From contig NC_083577.1 of assembly GCF_027579695.1 (NCBI RefSeq), forward strand, positions 37,342,198-37,406,197: DNA of 64,000 nucleotides, read 5' to 3'. Source of the DNA: Neoarius graeffei (lineage: Eukaryota > Chordata > Actinopteri > Siluriformes > Ariidae). A program made the translations under genes and the position numbers. Within the stretch, counting starts at the first letter, position 1, and the number at the start of each line of letters is the position of its first letter. Below the pieces are notes generated by a model, which worked only from the letters and a program-made list of their open reading frames with translations, searched no databases and was not told where the DNA came from. This document shows, piece by piece, positions 1 through 16,870 of this stretch.

Positions 1-2
1 GG

Positions 3-155
3 CGCCGGGAGAGGAAGCAAAAGCGTGGCTGCAGAGCCGGCCTGTTGACTAAGCTCAGAAAACAGCCACTCAAATCTCCACTGCTAAGCCTCTACCTCTC
101 CAACGCCAGATCCATGGTAAACAAGACGGACGATTTGGAATTACAGCTGGAATTA
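3..155 (+). pseudogene. Non-LTR retrotransposon (LINE) ORF2 fragment
   Basis: Frame 3 is open from the window edge to about 155. It reads a basic stretch followed by SLYLSNARSMVNKTDDLELQLE, which resembles the segment just before the endonuclease domain in many fish LINE ORF2 proteins. The similarity stops abruptly near 155, so this is a truncated relic whose 5' part lies outside the window. The exact LINE clade cannot be decided from so short a piece. Confidence 0.55.
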
Positions 156-162
156 CCTTATT

Positions 163-552
163 CTATTCTATAATCGGCTGGTCAGTGCTATACTCAATAC
201 TTAAGTGACTTACCCGTCCAATGAGGATTGTTATTTTCTTGTTTACAAGATGCCACATCTGAGGGCGGCTGACAAATCCTGAATTTCTGTAAAGATAACT
301 GTCCAGAGATTTATAAGCACGCAGTGCTTCACCACTGAACAGCAAGGGAAAGTTTATGAGGTAATTATACACATCTGGGTATTCCACCTCTGGCAGTTCA
401 ATATCCACTGACACGGTCGTGAAAACTCCATCCAGTAAGCCATAAGGGTCACTAATCTGTAGATCGTTTATTTTAGACATATATCTAGTTATCTGTTCAT
501 TAGAAAAATGAGCCGTGTAGTCCGTCGGTTGAAATTGATCCATTCTGTACAC
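163..552 (-). CDS. DNA-transposon accessory protein N-terminal fragment (129 codons)
   Basis: An open frame of 129 codons starts at 552, or at the next Met (MDQFQPTDY) at 543. It contains ISDPYGLLDGVF, YPDVYNYLINFP and SGEALRAYKSLDSY. This pattern of a short DPY motif, then a YLI..P segment and a GE..(K/R)AYKSL.(A/S)Y segment is one I associate with uncharacterised fish proteins encoded by ISL2EU-like elements that carry a YqaJ-type nuclease further downstream. No catalytic motif is present in this fragment. It starts only about 165 bp from the oppositely oriented BED exon at 717, so the two may use divergent promoters. Family assignment is recognition from memory, not a search. Confidence 0.4.
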   Translation of the reverse strand: MYRMDQFQPTDYTAHFSNEQITRYMSKINDLQISDPYGLLDGVFTTVSVDIELPEVEYPDVYNYLINFPLLFSGEALRAYKSLDSYLYRNSGFVSRPQMWHLVNKKITILIGRVSHLSIEYSTDQPIIE

Positions 553-667
553 GAGTGCAGCAGTATTCAGCGGTGTTTTTTACCGACAAGATGGCGGCTG
601 TGTACTTTCCGGTCACATGACTGCAAGATCTCTATAGGCACTATTTTCTCGACCGCGCAGGGACCGC

Positions 668-677
668 TATAAAAAAG
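668..677 (+). promoter_or_regulatory. Possible TATA box of the BED-encoding element
   Basis: TATAAAAAAG lies about 40-50 bp before the BED exon ATG in a GC-rich context. It is a plausible TATA box by sequence and position only. Confidence 0.3.
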
Positions 678-716
678 CGGGTGCCGGCAAACGAAACCGA
701 AACTTAAGAACGCGAG

Positions 717-849
717 ATGGCTGAAGCTGCACAGCTAAAATCACCGCCTGGCCTGAAAGCTGATGTATGGCATTACTTTGGATTCAAACGTTACGAGGAC
801 AGAGACGAAGTCGACAGAACAAAAGCAGTGTGCAAACTGTGCCACATAG
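717..849 (+). CDS. BED zinc finger exon of a hAT transposase
   Basis: ATG at 717 opens a reading frame with LKADVWHYFGFKRYEDRDE followed by CKLCH. The aromatic W..FGF pattern and the C-x2-C pair are the first half of a BED zinc finger, the DNA-binding domain of hAT transposases and ZBED proteins. The frame reaches a stop at 870-872, but a GAG|GTAAAA donor follows codon CHIE at 849, which suggests an intron. The remainder of the transposase is absent. A TATAAAAAAG motif lies about 50 bp upstream (668-677). Confidence 0.6.
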
Positions 850-1246
850 AGGTAAAATATAGTGGCAAATAAGCATCATTTCTTACACAATTGCTGTGGT
901 TGCTGAGGTGCTTTTTTTTCTTTGTGGTCAGAAACCCTGCCATGGGTATGTTATTCAACCAAAAGAGGGCCACCGGATGTCATGGTTTTGATTTAGAATT
1001 CAAATAAAACCTGGATTTTTTTCATTCCAAAATAAATCCTTTAAATCCTTGACTCTTCTCTCTCTGTGTGTCCCTCTTACACATACACAGATGCATGCAC
1101 AAACACACATGGGGCTGTTCCTGTCAATAGGGACAGTTTTTACTTTAAAGTGACAATCCAGCAATATCTAAGTAGATCGATATCGGATCGTGACCTTATG
1201 AATCGGAATCGAATCGATCCAGGAAATCTGGGTCGATTCCCAGCCC

Positions 1247-1550
1247 TAATCTCCTCTTGTAGTTCTCACCCGATTTCAGTTCTGATCGTTGGTTTGGGTC
1301 AATCTTCCCTTGGGAAACAAAACTTGGTCATTTGTTTGTTGTAAACAATTTGTTTACGGCTTTGTTTCTTTTCAGTTAAATCGCATCTCCATCAGAACTG
1401 AAATCGATTGAGAACTGATGGTTTTGTTTGAAAGAACTCGACCTTCTGCACAACACTTGGTCATGGTATTGTCAATTTTTGGCTAATGAACTGCTAATTA
1501 GGCACCTTAACAAGTTTTGGGACTTTTCATTAGAATTGTATCTCTTCCTC
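1247..1550. repeat. Internally repetitive element, block 1
   Basis: This block belongs to a family whose internal units read like ATCTCCTCNGTCAGTTCTC, then TTTCAGTTCTGAT, then GTTTTGTTTGAAAGAACTCG, then AAAACTTGGTCATT, and CTAATTAGG. The same units recur at 2236-2745, 3890-4576, 5781-6075 and 12960-13640. There is no coding capacity. Confidence 0.6.
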
Positions 1551-2250
1551 GGGGGTCTCATGGCTCAGGTGGCTAAGGGCCTCTGCATGCTCTTGCGACA
1601 AGGCTTTCGAAGATAGCTTTTCGCAGACAGTTGTAATTTATCATTGAGCGGGGAGTAATAGGCGTGCGCGATGTTATTCACCGCCACAACGCAAGGGGGC
1701 GCGAAGTCGCTAAGAGTAGTTGGCGGGTGTGGTTAGTGGAGTGTTTATCCTCCGGTTACTTATAATGACTAGAACTGGAGTCGTATAGATGTCCGTACTT
1801 CCTCACTTCCTCGATCAACCGCTCTTCGTGCTGCTCCATCTTCGCTCGTGGTTTTAAAAATGGCGGTCGTGAAAACAAAACAAACCGGGAAAGTAGGGAA
1901 GCGGAAGTGCGTGTACAGCGGATGTAGAGTGGACCAATCAGAGCCCTCTTGTCTGCGATGCTGTCTGCGAGGCTTCTGCGGTGGTCACAATTTTTGGGAG
2001 GTGCGCGCAGAGCGTCTGCGAAGGTGGGGGGGCTACGCAGACGCTGTCTGCGACGCCATCTGCGAGGACTGGGTTGTCAGCATAAATTGGCCTTAAGGCA
2101 CCATACCATAAATCCGGGGACCCGGGTTCGATTCCGACACGAGGTCATTTCCCAATCTCTCCCTGTCTCTCTCTCCCACTCATTTCCTGTCTCTACACTG
2201 TCCTATCCAATAAAGGTGAAAAAAGCCCCCCCCCCAAAAAAAAGAATCGT
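1551..2250 (+). mobile_element. tRNA-derived SINE (second family) split by a MITE
   Basis: The head (1553-1576) carries a tRNA A-box-like TGGCTCAGGTGG. After the inserted element, 2097-2250 continues with GGTTCGATTCC, a perfect B box, then a CT-rich body (CTCTCCCTGTCTCTCTCTCC) and CCAATAAAGGTGAAAAA. Removing 1577-2096 restores one continuous SINE with a single TAA at the join, so orientation and boundaries are well supported. It is not a tRNA gene. Confidence 0.65.
1577..2093. mobile_element. PIF/Harbinger-like MITE, copy 1 (3-bp TAA duplication)
   Basis: A 517-bp element begins GGGCCTCTGCATGCTC and ends AAATTGGCCT, flanked by TAA at 1574-1576 and 2094-2096. A second copy lies at 43315-43841 with TTA duplications. 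Three-base TWA duplications are the hallmark of PIF/Harbinger elements. Both copies contain a CTGCGA-rich interior and a short frame starting [21 protein letters not shown] that I do not recognise. Confidence 0.6.
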
Positions 2251-2745
2251 ATCTCCTCTGAGTTCTCATCCAATTTCAGTTCTGATCAATGTTTTGGGTC
2301 GATCTTCCCCCAGGAAACAAAACTGTCATTTGTTTGTTTGATTTTCTTGTGGTAAACAATTTGTTAACAACTTTATTTCAGTTAAACCGTGTCTCCTCCG
2401 TCAGTTCTTGATGGATTTCAGTTCTGATTGTTTTATTTGAAAGAACTCGACCTTCTGCACAAAACTTGATCATTGTACTGTTAATATTTTGCTAACAAAT
2501 TAGGTCAACTTTAATGAATTTTCTTCTGACTAGAATTATATCTCCTCTCTCTTATTATGCGAATTCAGTTCTGATGGATGTTTTGGGTCGATCTTCCCTC
2601 GGGGAACAAAATTTAGTCCGGTGTTGATTTTCCTGCTGTAAACAGTTTGTCGTGGAGGTTGGTCCTCTCTCACACGGTCACATTTCAGCTCTGTTTGAGG
2701 TTTTGGGAGTCATGGCTGTTTTGATGAGCTACAATGTCCTCGATG
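2236..2745. repeat. Internally repetitive element, block 2
   Basis: This is the same unit family as 1247-1550. It ends with the terminal module GGGAACAAAATTTAGTCCGGTG ... GTCATGGCTGTTTTGATGAGCTAC, which recurs at about 5925-6075 and 13480-13622. It lies directly upstream of the first dcbld2 exon in the window. Confidence 0.6.
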
Positions 2746-2788
2746 TTCTGGTTGCTGTTCCAAAGCTACTCATCACGTGTGTTAATGA

Positions 2789-11180
<8,392 letters not shown>

Positions 11181-12600
11181 CCAAACCGAGCGTGGTGAGT
11201 CGAACTCTGATCCCTGGAGCGACCATCAGACTCGGACTAGCGTGCCTGTGTCAAAGTGCATGTTTGTGCTTCTAGCTGTATGTGCAAATGTCCTCGTTCG
11301 AGTCTCCTCAGCATGCCATAGCAGTCCGATCACGGAAATAACACCAGGGCTGTCTGAGAGAGACGAGTTAGGCAGGGAGAGCGTTACACTACTGTTTTAG
11401 CTCGCGCGTTTTTTTTTTTTTTTTTTTAATATGAATGTTCTCTGATGTTAAACTGTGAGTCCCTGCATATTTTCTTTCATGCTGAGACGAATCAATCCCA
11501 AAGTCTTACTCGTAGGGTCTGTTTCACAATTTGGTGCATGTTCATGGTGGGTTACACTGTTTATTTTTTTAACCTGTAGCAAAAGTGAAATTATTTTGCT
11601 TTGGTCTTTCTGTCACTTTATATATTAAAAAAAAAAAAACCTTTCCTGCATTTGAAAATTACACCAGCCATTCTAGATGGCTAGGTTTCTGCTAGGTTGC
11701 ATGTTTAGAATTAATAACCTACACAAGTAGGCTATTAGCTGGAAAAACGGTACATAAACCTGATGTGTTCTCATCACTGTCTATGCAGAAGCATGTTTTT
11801 GGTTTGTTTAGGGTTTTTTTTTTTTCCTCTCTTCTTTTTTACTCCGCTCTCACAGCTCAAAAATCTGTCACTGTTCTGAAAATAAATGTTTTTTTTTTAT
11901 TTTTTTCGTATTACTTTCCTGCTGAGATATGACAGCTATGTGGAGTGCCAAAACCACTAGCAGACCGTGCCTAAAATCTCCTGCGCTCATGGATGCACTG
12001 TTGTCATAGATACACTGTTGCCTTGAGGCGCCTTGCCGAATGTGACATTTTCGTGCTGAATGAAAATAAAGTACGAATTCAAGATGCCACCATGCTTGCC
12101 GTTAAATCAGTATACCTGGCTTTAGTCTGGATGCCGATAATGATAAACAACGATGCACTCTAATAAGTAGTGTAACGTCCTAATATTAGACCAAAAAGTT
12201 CCTTTCAGATGTACTTTGTGCTCACTTTTCTGTTTTGAAGTGTGATTTACTGCGAGAACATCTAATCAATGAGAACCGGAGAGCACCGTGTGGTTTTATG
12301 GTACTAACATGTCGTGTTCGGAATATTAACCAAAGCAGAATCTCCATCACTGAGACTTGCAGAATGTGTGTATGATCTATTTCTGTTTTAATATCCACAA
12401 GTTGTGATGGTGTTTGATGCGGCTGTATCTTTGTCTGTCATGTGCACTGTAGTCGTAATTGTGTGTGTGTGTGTCTGCTGTTTACTGTAAGTGGTTTCTG
12501 AATTATGGTTCGTACTGTAGAATGACTGTAAAGAATGACTGACTGTATAGAAAATTGCAAAGTAAAGTTTTAATAAAAATATGATTAGAGATTGTGGTGT
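11181..12600 (+). other. dcbld2: dcbld2 3' untranslated region
   Basis: About 1.4 kb of mostly unique sequence with poly-T/poly-A runs follows the stop codon. AATAAA hexamers at 11881-11886, 12065-12070 and 12572-12577 are candidate polyadenylation signals. A hAT element begins immediately after, at 12624. Confidence 0.6.
12572..12577 (+). terminator. dcbld2: Candidate distal polyadenylation signal of dcbld2
   Basis: AATAAA in TTTTAATAAAAATATG, followed about 30 bp later by a GT-rich stretch (TTGTGGTGTCCGAGTGTGT), a typical downstream element. This makes it the best-supported poly(A) site of the three. Confidence 0.5.
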
Positions 12601-12699
12601 CCGAGTGTGTACGGTTTTGGAAGTAGGGCTGGGCAATACGATGATCCAGTATTGATATTGTGATCAGATTTTGCGATACAATTTTTAGCTCATCTGGAC

Positions 12700-12957
12700 A
12701 AGTCGCCAGGTCATCACAGGGCTGACACACAGACAACCATTCACACTCGCATTCACACCTACGGTCAATTTAGAGTCACCAGTTAACCTAACCTGCATGT
12801 CTTTGGACTGTGGGGGAAACCGGAGCACCCGGAGGAAACCCACGCGGACACGGGGAGAACATGCAAACTCCGCACAGAAAGGCCCTCGCCGGCTACGGGG
12901 CTCGAACTCGGACCTTCTTGCTGTGAGGCGACAGCGCTAACCACTACACCACTGTCG
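12700..12957 (-). mobile_element. tRNA-derived SINE (family 1), truncated
   Basis: Complement of the family-1 consensus defined by the copy at 55406: it contains the A box near 12940, the B box GGTTCGAG region near 12890, and the body AGTCCAAAGACATGCAGG. The 3' tail half is missing. Confidence 0.75.
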
Positions 12958-13640
12958 GCATCCACAATTCAGATAATTTGCATCTCCTCTGTCAGTACCG
13001 ATTGTTTGTTTGTTTTTTGTTTGAAAGAACTCATCACTCCGCATAAAACTTGGTCGTTGTTTTGTCAAATGTTTTGCTAACGAGTTACTAATTAGGCCAA
13101 ATTAATTAATTTTCCAGGCCTCTCACTAGAATTGTATCTCCTCTCTCAGTTCTCACCTGATTTCAGTTCTGATCGATGGTTTGGGTCGAGCTTCCCTCGG
13201 GAAACAAAACTTGTTTGTTTGCTGTAAACAGTTTGTTTACAACTTTAATTTCCAGTTAAATCGTACCGTATTTCCTCCGTCAGTTCTCGATGGATTTCAC
13301 TTCTGATTGTTTTATTTGAAAGAACTCGTCCTTCTGTACAAAACTTGATCAGTGTATTTTTAATTTTTTTGTGAACAGATTAGTAATTGGGTCAAATTAA
13401 CACATTTTCTTCTGACTATATCTCCTCTCTCTTCTCATGCGAATTCAGTTCTGATGGATGTTTTGGGTCGATCTTCCCTCGGGGAACAAAATTTAGTCCG
13501 GTGTTGCTTTTCCTGCTGTAAACAGTTTGTCGTGGAGGTTGGTCCTCTCTCACACGGTCACATTTCAGCTCTGTTTGAGGTTTTGGGAGTCATGGCTGTT
13601 TTGATGGCAGGTCAGATGAGCTATGTCGTCCTTGACGTTC
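12958..13640. repeat. Internally repetitive element, block in hAT
   Basis: The same units and the same terminal module as at 5925-6075, ending GGTCAGATGAGCTATG. The SINE at 12700 appears to have inserted near the start of this element (TTAGCTCATCTGGAC at 12687). Confidence 0.55.
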
Positions 13641-13798
13641 CGGGCTGAGACACTGAATGTGCTGTTTTTTTTTTGTAACAATTGCTAACTGACTGGATGC
13701 AGCTGATTCAATTACTTTCATTTGAAATCTCTTTTTTTTTTTTCCCAGATCTTTACATTTTTAAACAAATATTTTAGTTTTGCATAAAAAATTAAGGG

Positions 13799-14141
13799 CG
13801 GCACGGTGGTGTAGTGGTTAGCACCGTCGCCTCACAGCAAGAAGGCCTTTCTGTGCGGAGTTTGCATGTTCTCCCCGTGTCCGCGTGGGTTTCCTGCGGG
13901 TGCTCCGGTTTCCCCCACAGTCCAAAGACATGCAGGTTAGGTTAACTGGTGACTCTAAATTGACCGTAGGTGTGAATGTGAGTGTGAATGGTTGTCTGTG
14001 TCTATGTGTCAGCCCTGTGATGACCTGGCGACTTGTCCAGGGTGTACCCCGCCTTTCGCCCGTAGTCAGCTGGGATAGGCTCCAGCTTGCCTGCGACCCT
14101 GTAGAACAGGATAAAGCGGCTACAGATAATGAGATGAGATG
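13799..14141 (+). mobile_element. SINE family 1, B-box region deleted
   Basis: The head GGCGGCACGGTGGTGTAGTGG carries a perfect A box. The text then jumps from CACAGCAAGAAGG straight to CCTTTCTGTGCGG, so the B box is deleted. The body and the GAGATGAGATGA tail are complete. Confidence 0.8.
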
Positions 14142-14273
14142 AAATCTTACCATTAGTATTTTCTTGCCAGGTTTGTTAGCAAACCTTGATATTGTGATGC
14201 ACACTGTGTATCGTAGAAATGACGAGTATTGTGATATTTTTGTCGTATCGTATCGGCCACCCTTATTTGGAAG

Positions 14274-14539
14274 TAGACTGTGAGGCTGATTTAAACGCAT
14301 AAGTAAAGAATCCCTCAGTGCTTCTAAAACTCTCTCTGGCCTGAGGGTGGATGAGAGACATTACTGAGTAAAGCACTGTTTAGCACAGAGATACGCTTAC
14401 ACAAACTCAAACCTTTCGCGGTTCGGGTTTCATTGCCTGAACTGAGGTTGTGTTTTAGCTGACCTCTACTGGAGAGAAGCAGGAATTAAAGCCGGGGCTT
14501 GGAGGATAAGATATTGATAGTGTTATATAACCTTTCTGA
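14274..14539. other. Intergenic sequence without recognised features
   Basis: Sequence between the hAT at 12624 and the dispersed element at 14540. I see no gene or repeat signature that I can support. Confidence 0.4.
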
Positions 14540-15200
14540 GAAATCCCTTGTGTAACGCTAGCCAATTTTATTGGAACACCAAGCAACAGATAGCTGATTG
14601 GCTATAGAGTAGTTTAATAATAATACCCTGATACAAAACTTTATTTTCTCAGTTTGATTTTATAACCCGGCACATTTTATCTCTGACACTATCAACCTCA
14701 ATTATTCTATCCACATTCACTGGATACGAGCAATAGCACACTCTGGCTACTCTATTACTAGGATATCAGCTTATATACCGTGAGTAGAGGAAAAACAAAA
14801 TGGCAGCGTGTGTTGCTGAACCAACCAATGAAATAAAAGCTCTACTTGAAATCACCCCCCCCCCCCCAAAAAAAGCAACAAAATATGGAATAAAAGTATT
14901 TGATAACGTATCTTTTTTTTATTTTTCAAGAATTATTGCATTTTTCACAAATCGCTACGGTCATTTCGCCGGTTTGTTTACATTCTAAGCGGAAATGATT
15001 TTGTCAGACGTTTTGTATCAAGTTTTTATTTATTGAATTTGCGAAAAATAAAAATGCTCCGTTCCTCAGAATCCAGGTAATGTCAATAGAATAAAAGTTA
15101 TTCCACTCAATCTCGTCGTACACGGCTTATAGTCAAGTTGGTGCTATGCGCCTCGTCGGCTATTGGCTCACGTACAACTCGATTTCATGGAATAACTCTC
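14540..15200. repeat. Dispersed element, copy 2
   Basis: Inverse-orientation copy of the element at 7003-8930. It ends with a hairpin: AGTTATTCCACTCAATCTCG at about 15108 and CGATTTCATGGAATAACTC at about 15180. A poly-C run (14856-14869) occupies the position where copy 1 was hit by a Tc1. Confidence 0.55.
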
Positions 15201-15221
15201 AAACATCACATTGCACACTTA

Positions 15222-16425
15222 CAGTACCAGGCAAAAGTTTGGACACCGTCTAATTGAATGTTTTTTCTTTACTTTTATTTATTAAAAGGCACTTCATGTC
15301 TTAATGATAGATGTCGTTTCTTATTACTTAGTTGTTCAGTTCCTGACACAATATGGATTACTACAGTTGTGGAATAGAGCTTTTTACTGTCTATTATTTA
15401 CTGTTTGATTTCAAACGCATTAAGAAGGCTAGAAATTGCACTAATTAACTTTTGACGAGCCACCTGTTAATTGAAAAGCATTCCAGGTGACTCCCTCATG
15501 AAGCTGGTTAAGATAATGCCTTCAAGGTAAACGCTGGCTACTTTGATCTAAAATCTGAAACCTATAGTTTGTTTTTTAAACACGTATTTGTTTACCACAT
15601 AATTCTATTTTTTTCACAGTCCAAATCCTGCGCTCTAGATTAGCTGGCAAGTGGGTCCATATCCTACAGTACGGACCCTGGTTATGGACCTCTGGCGACT
15701 CGCTCGTTCACACCACCACCAAACATAGTAGCATTTTTTTTTGTCAACATTTATCTTTTTTTTTTTTTTATAAGATTATCAAAAATCTTAATTTTTGCCA
15801 GCATTTCTCAGGAGAATGGCATTAATTTTACAGCATGGATAGCGATAACGACAGTCTTCACAGCGAAAGCGAGTTTTACTACCCTGAGGAAGAAATAAAA
15901 GAAAACATTTCAGGAGAAAGCTAAAAACCTCTAACTGTTGCTAACGCCGAGCAAAACCATGGCTGAATCCTGAATGACTCCTATTTGTATAAATAGGGGA
16001 CTACATAGGCGGCAAAATGTAGTCTTTTCCTGCCATGGAAGTGCACTTGTATACCGAGGAGGAAGCAATTTGCATTACAGCCGTGAATGAGGATTCAAAA
16101 TGGCGGCTCGGCTCGGTTTTCCCTTTCGGGCGCTCTCGTTTTCTGTTAGAATTTGGTAAAGAAAAAAATAAATATATTATTTACCAGCTTAAGGTCGGTC
16201 CGTATGGTGAAATACCGTGACCTCGGCCTTGAATACTGACCTCAGCCCAGAGGCCCTCGGTCAGCACTTTCAAGACCTCGGTCACGGTATTTCACCATAC
16301 GGACCTCCCAGCTGGTAAATTTTTTATACATATAGTTTTGATGTTTTCAGTATTGTAGAAAATAATCAAAATACAGGAAAAGCTATGAAAAAGAGCAGGG
16401 ATGTTCAAACTTTTGACTGGTGCTG
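15222..16425. mobile_element. Tc1-like relic with nested foldback
   Basis: TA, then CAGTACCAGGCAAAAGTTTGG at the left; TTCAAACTTTTGACTGGTGCTG, then TA at the right. These are inverted ends of the ACAGTACCAG Tc1 group. The centre (about 15640-16325) is a different inserted element. No transposase frame remains. Confidence 0.65.
16181..16320. repeat. Long hairpin (inverted repeat, about 50-bp arms)
   Basis: The left arm 16181-16233 and right arm 16268-16320 share GTCCGTATGGTGAAATACCG and its complement, then GACCTCGG/CCGAGGTC, with about 35 bp between. It is probably the terminus of a foldback element whose other end begins near GTGGGTCCATATCC (15650). Confidence 0.7.
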
Positions 16426-16580
16426 TATATTACAGTCTACAATCCGAGAGTAGCTGAACTCAGCAAACTTTAAGTCAAAGTTTATACAGAACTGTAATCA
16501 GCTCACATCATGTCCCTACATTCTTCCTCAGAGTGGAGAAGATTCTCAGTACACGGATGGCACATTATGCAGGTTTATGC

Positions 16581-16586
16581 TTTATT
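16581..16586 (-). terminator. tmem30c: Polyadenylation signal of tmem30c
   Basis: AATAAA on the - strand, about 100 bp after the stop codon at 16683-16685. It is the nearest canonical hexamer. Confidence 0.55.
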
Positions 16587-16682
16587 CATCCTACAGAAAA
16601 AAATGACAGGAATAAATATATTCTGGCTTCATTCGGATTATATCGGCTTTCCATAATCGTCCATGATCCTCTGTCTGCTCCA

Positions 16683-16870
16683 TCACTCCTCCATGTTCTT
16701 GCCGTCTCGGCCTATCTTGACGTGCACCACAGTTAGAACGATGCCCACGATGAAGATGACACCTCCGCTCACCAGGTATGCAATGGGCAGGAAGGGGCTC
16801 TTTCCACCAAGCCAGCTCACTGTGCTAAGCACAATTTCCTTCCTGCCCTGGAAGTATTGAACAGGGAAAT
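16683..16870 (-). CDS. tmem30c: tmem30c exon 7: second membrane helix and C-terminus
   Basis: Acceptor TGCCAG|ATTTCCC; stop TGA at 16683-16685. It encodes [31 protein letters not shown], a hydrophobic helix ([18 protein letters not shown]) and a short basic tail ending GKNMEE. Confidence 0.88.

Larger units (their letters stand above)
553..1246 (+). mobile_element. hAT-type element, one end with BED exon
   Basis: The segment holds a BED-type exon at 717-849 and ends at 1246 in CCCAGCCCTA, preceded by alternating ATCGAT-rich sequence (1168-1236). Fish hAT elements often end in this way (TAGGGCTGGG inward). The next bases (ATCTCCTC) belong to the surrounding repeat. The other terminus is not identifiable in the window, so the 8-bp duplication cannot be checked. 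Confidence 0.55.
12624..14265. mobile_element. hAT element carrying nested SINE and repeat fragments
   Basis: The ends are TAGGGCTGGGCAATACGATG (start) and GTATCGGCCACCCTTA (end). TTTGGAAG occurs on both sides (12616-12623, 14266-14273), a perfect 8-bp duplication. Inside are two oppositely oriented SINE fragments around a copy of the ATCTCCTC repeat family. No transposase is present. Confidence 0.75.

Noticed and set aside
13885-14142. Open frames beginning [20 protein letters not shown], repeated at several loci (also 27430, 55404 and inverse forms)
   Set aside because: They are translations of the SINE body, which is pol III-derived and non-coding.
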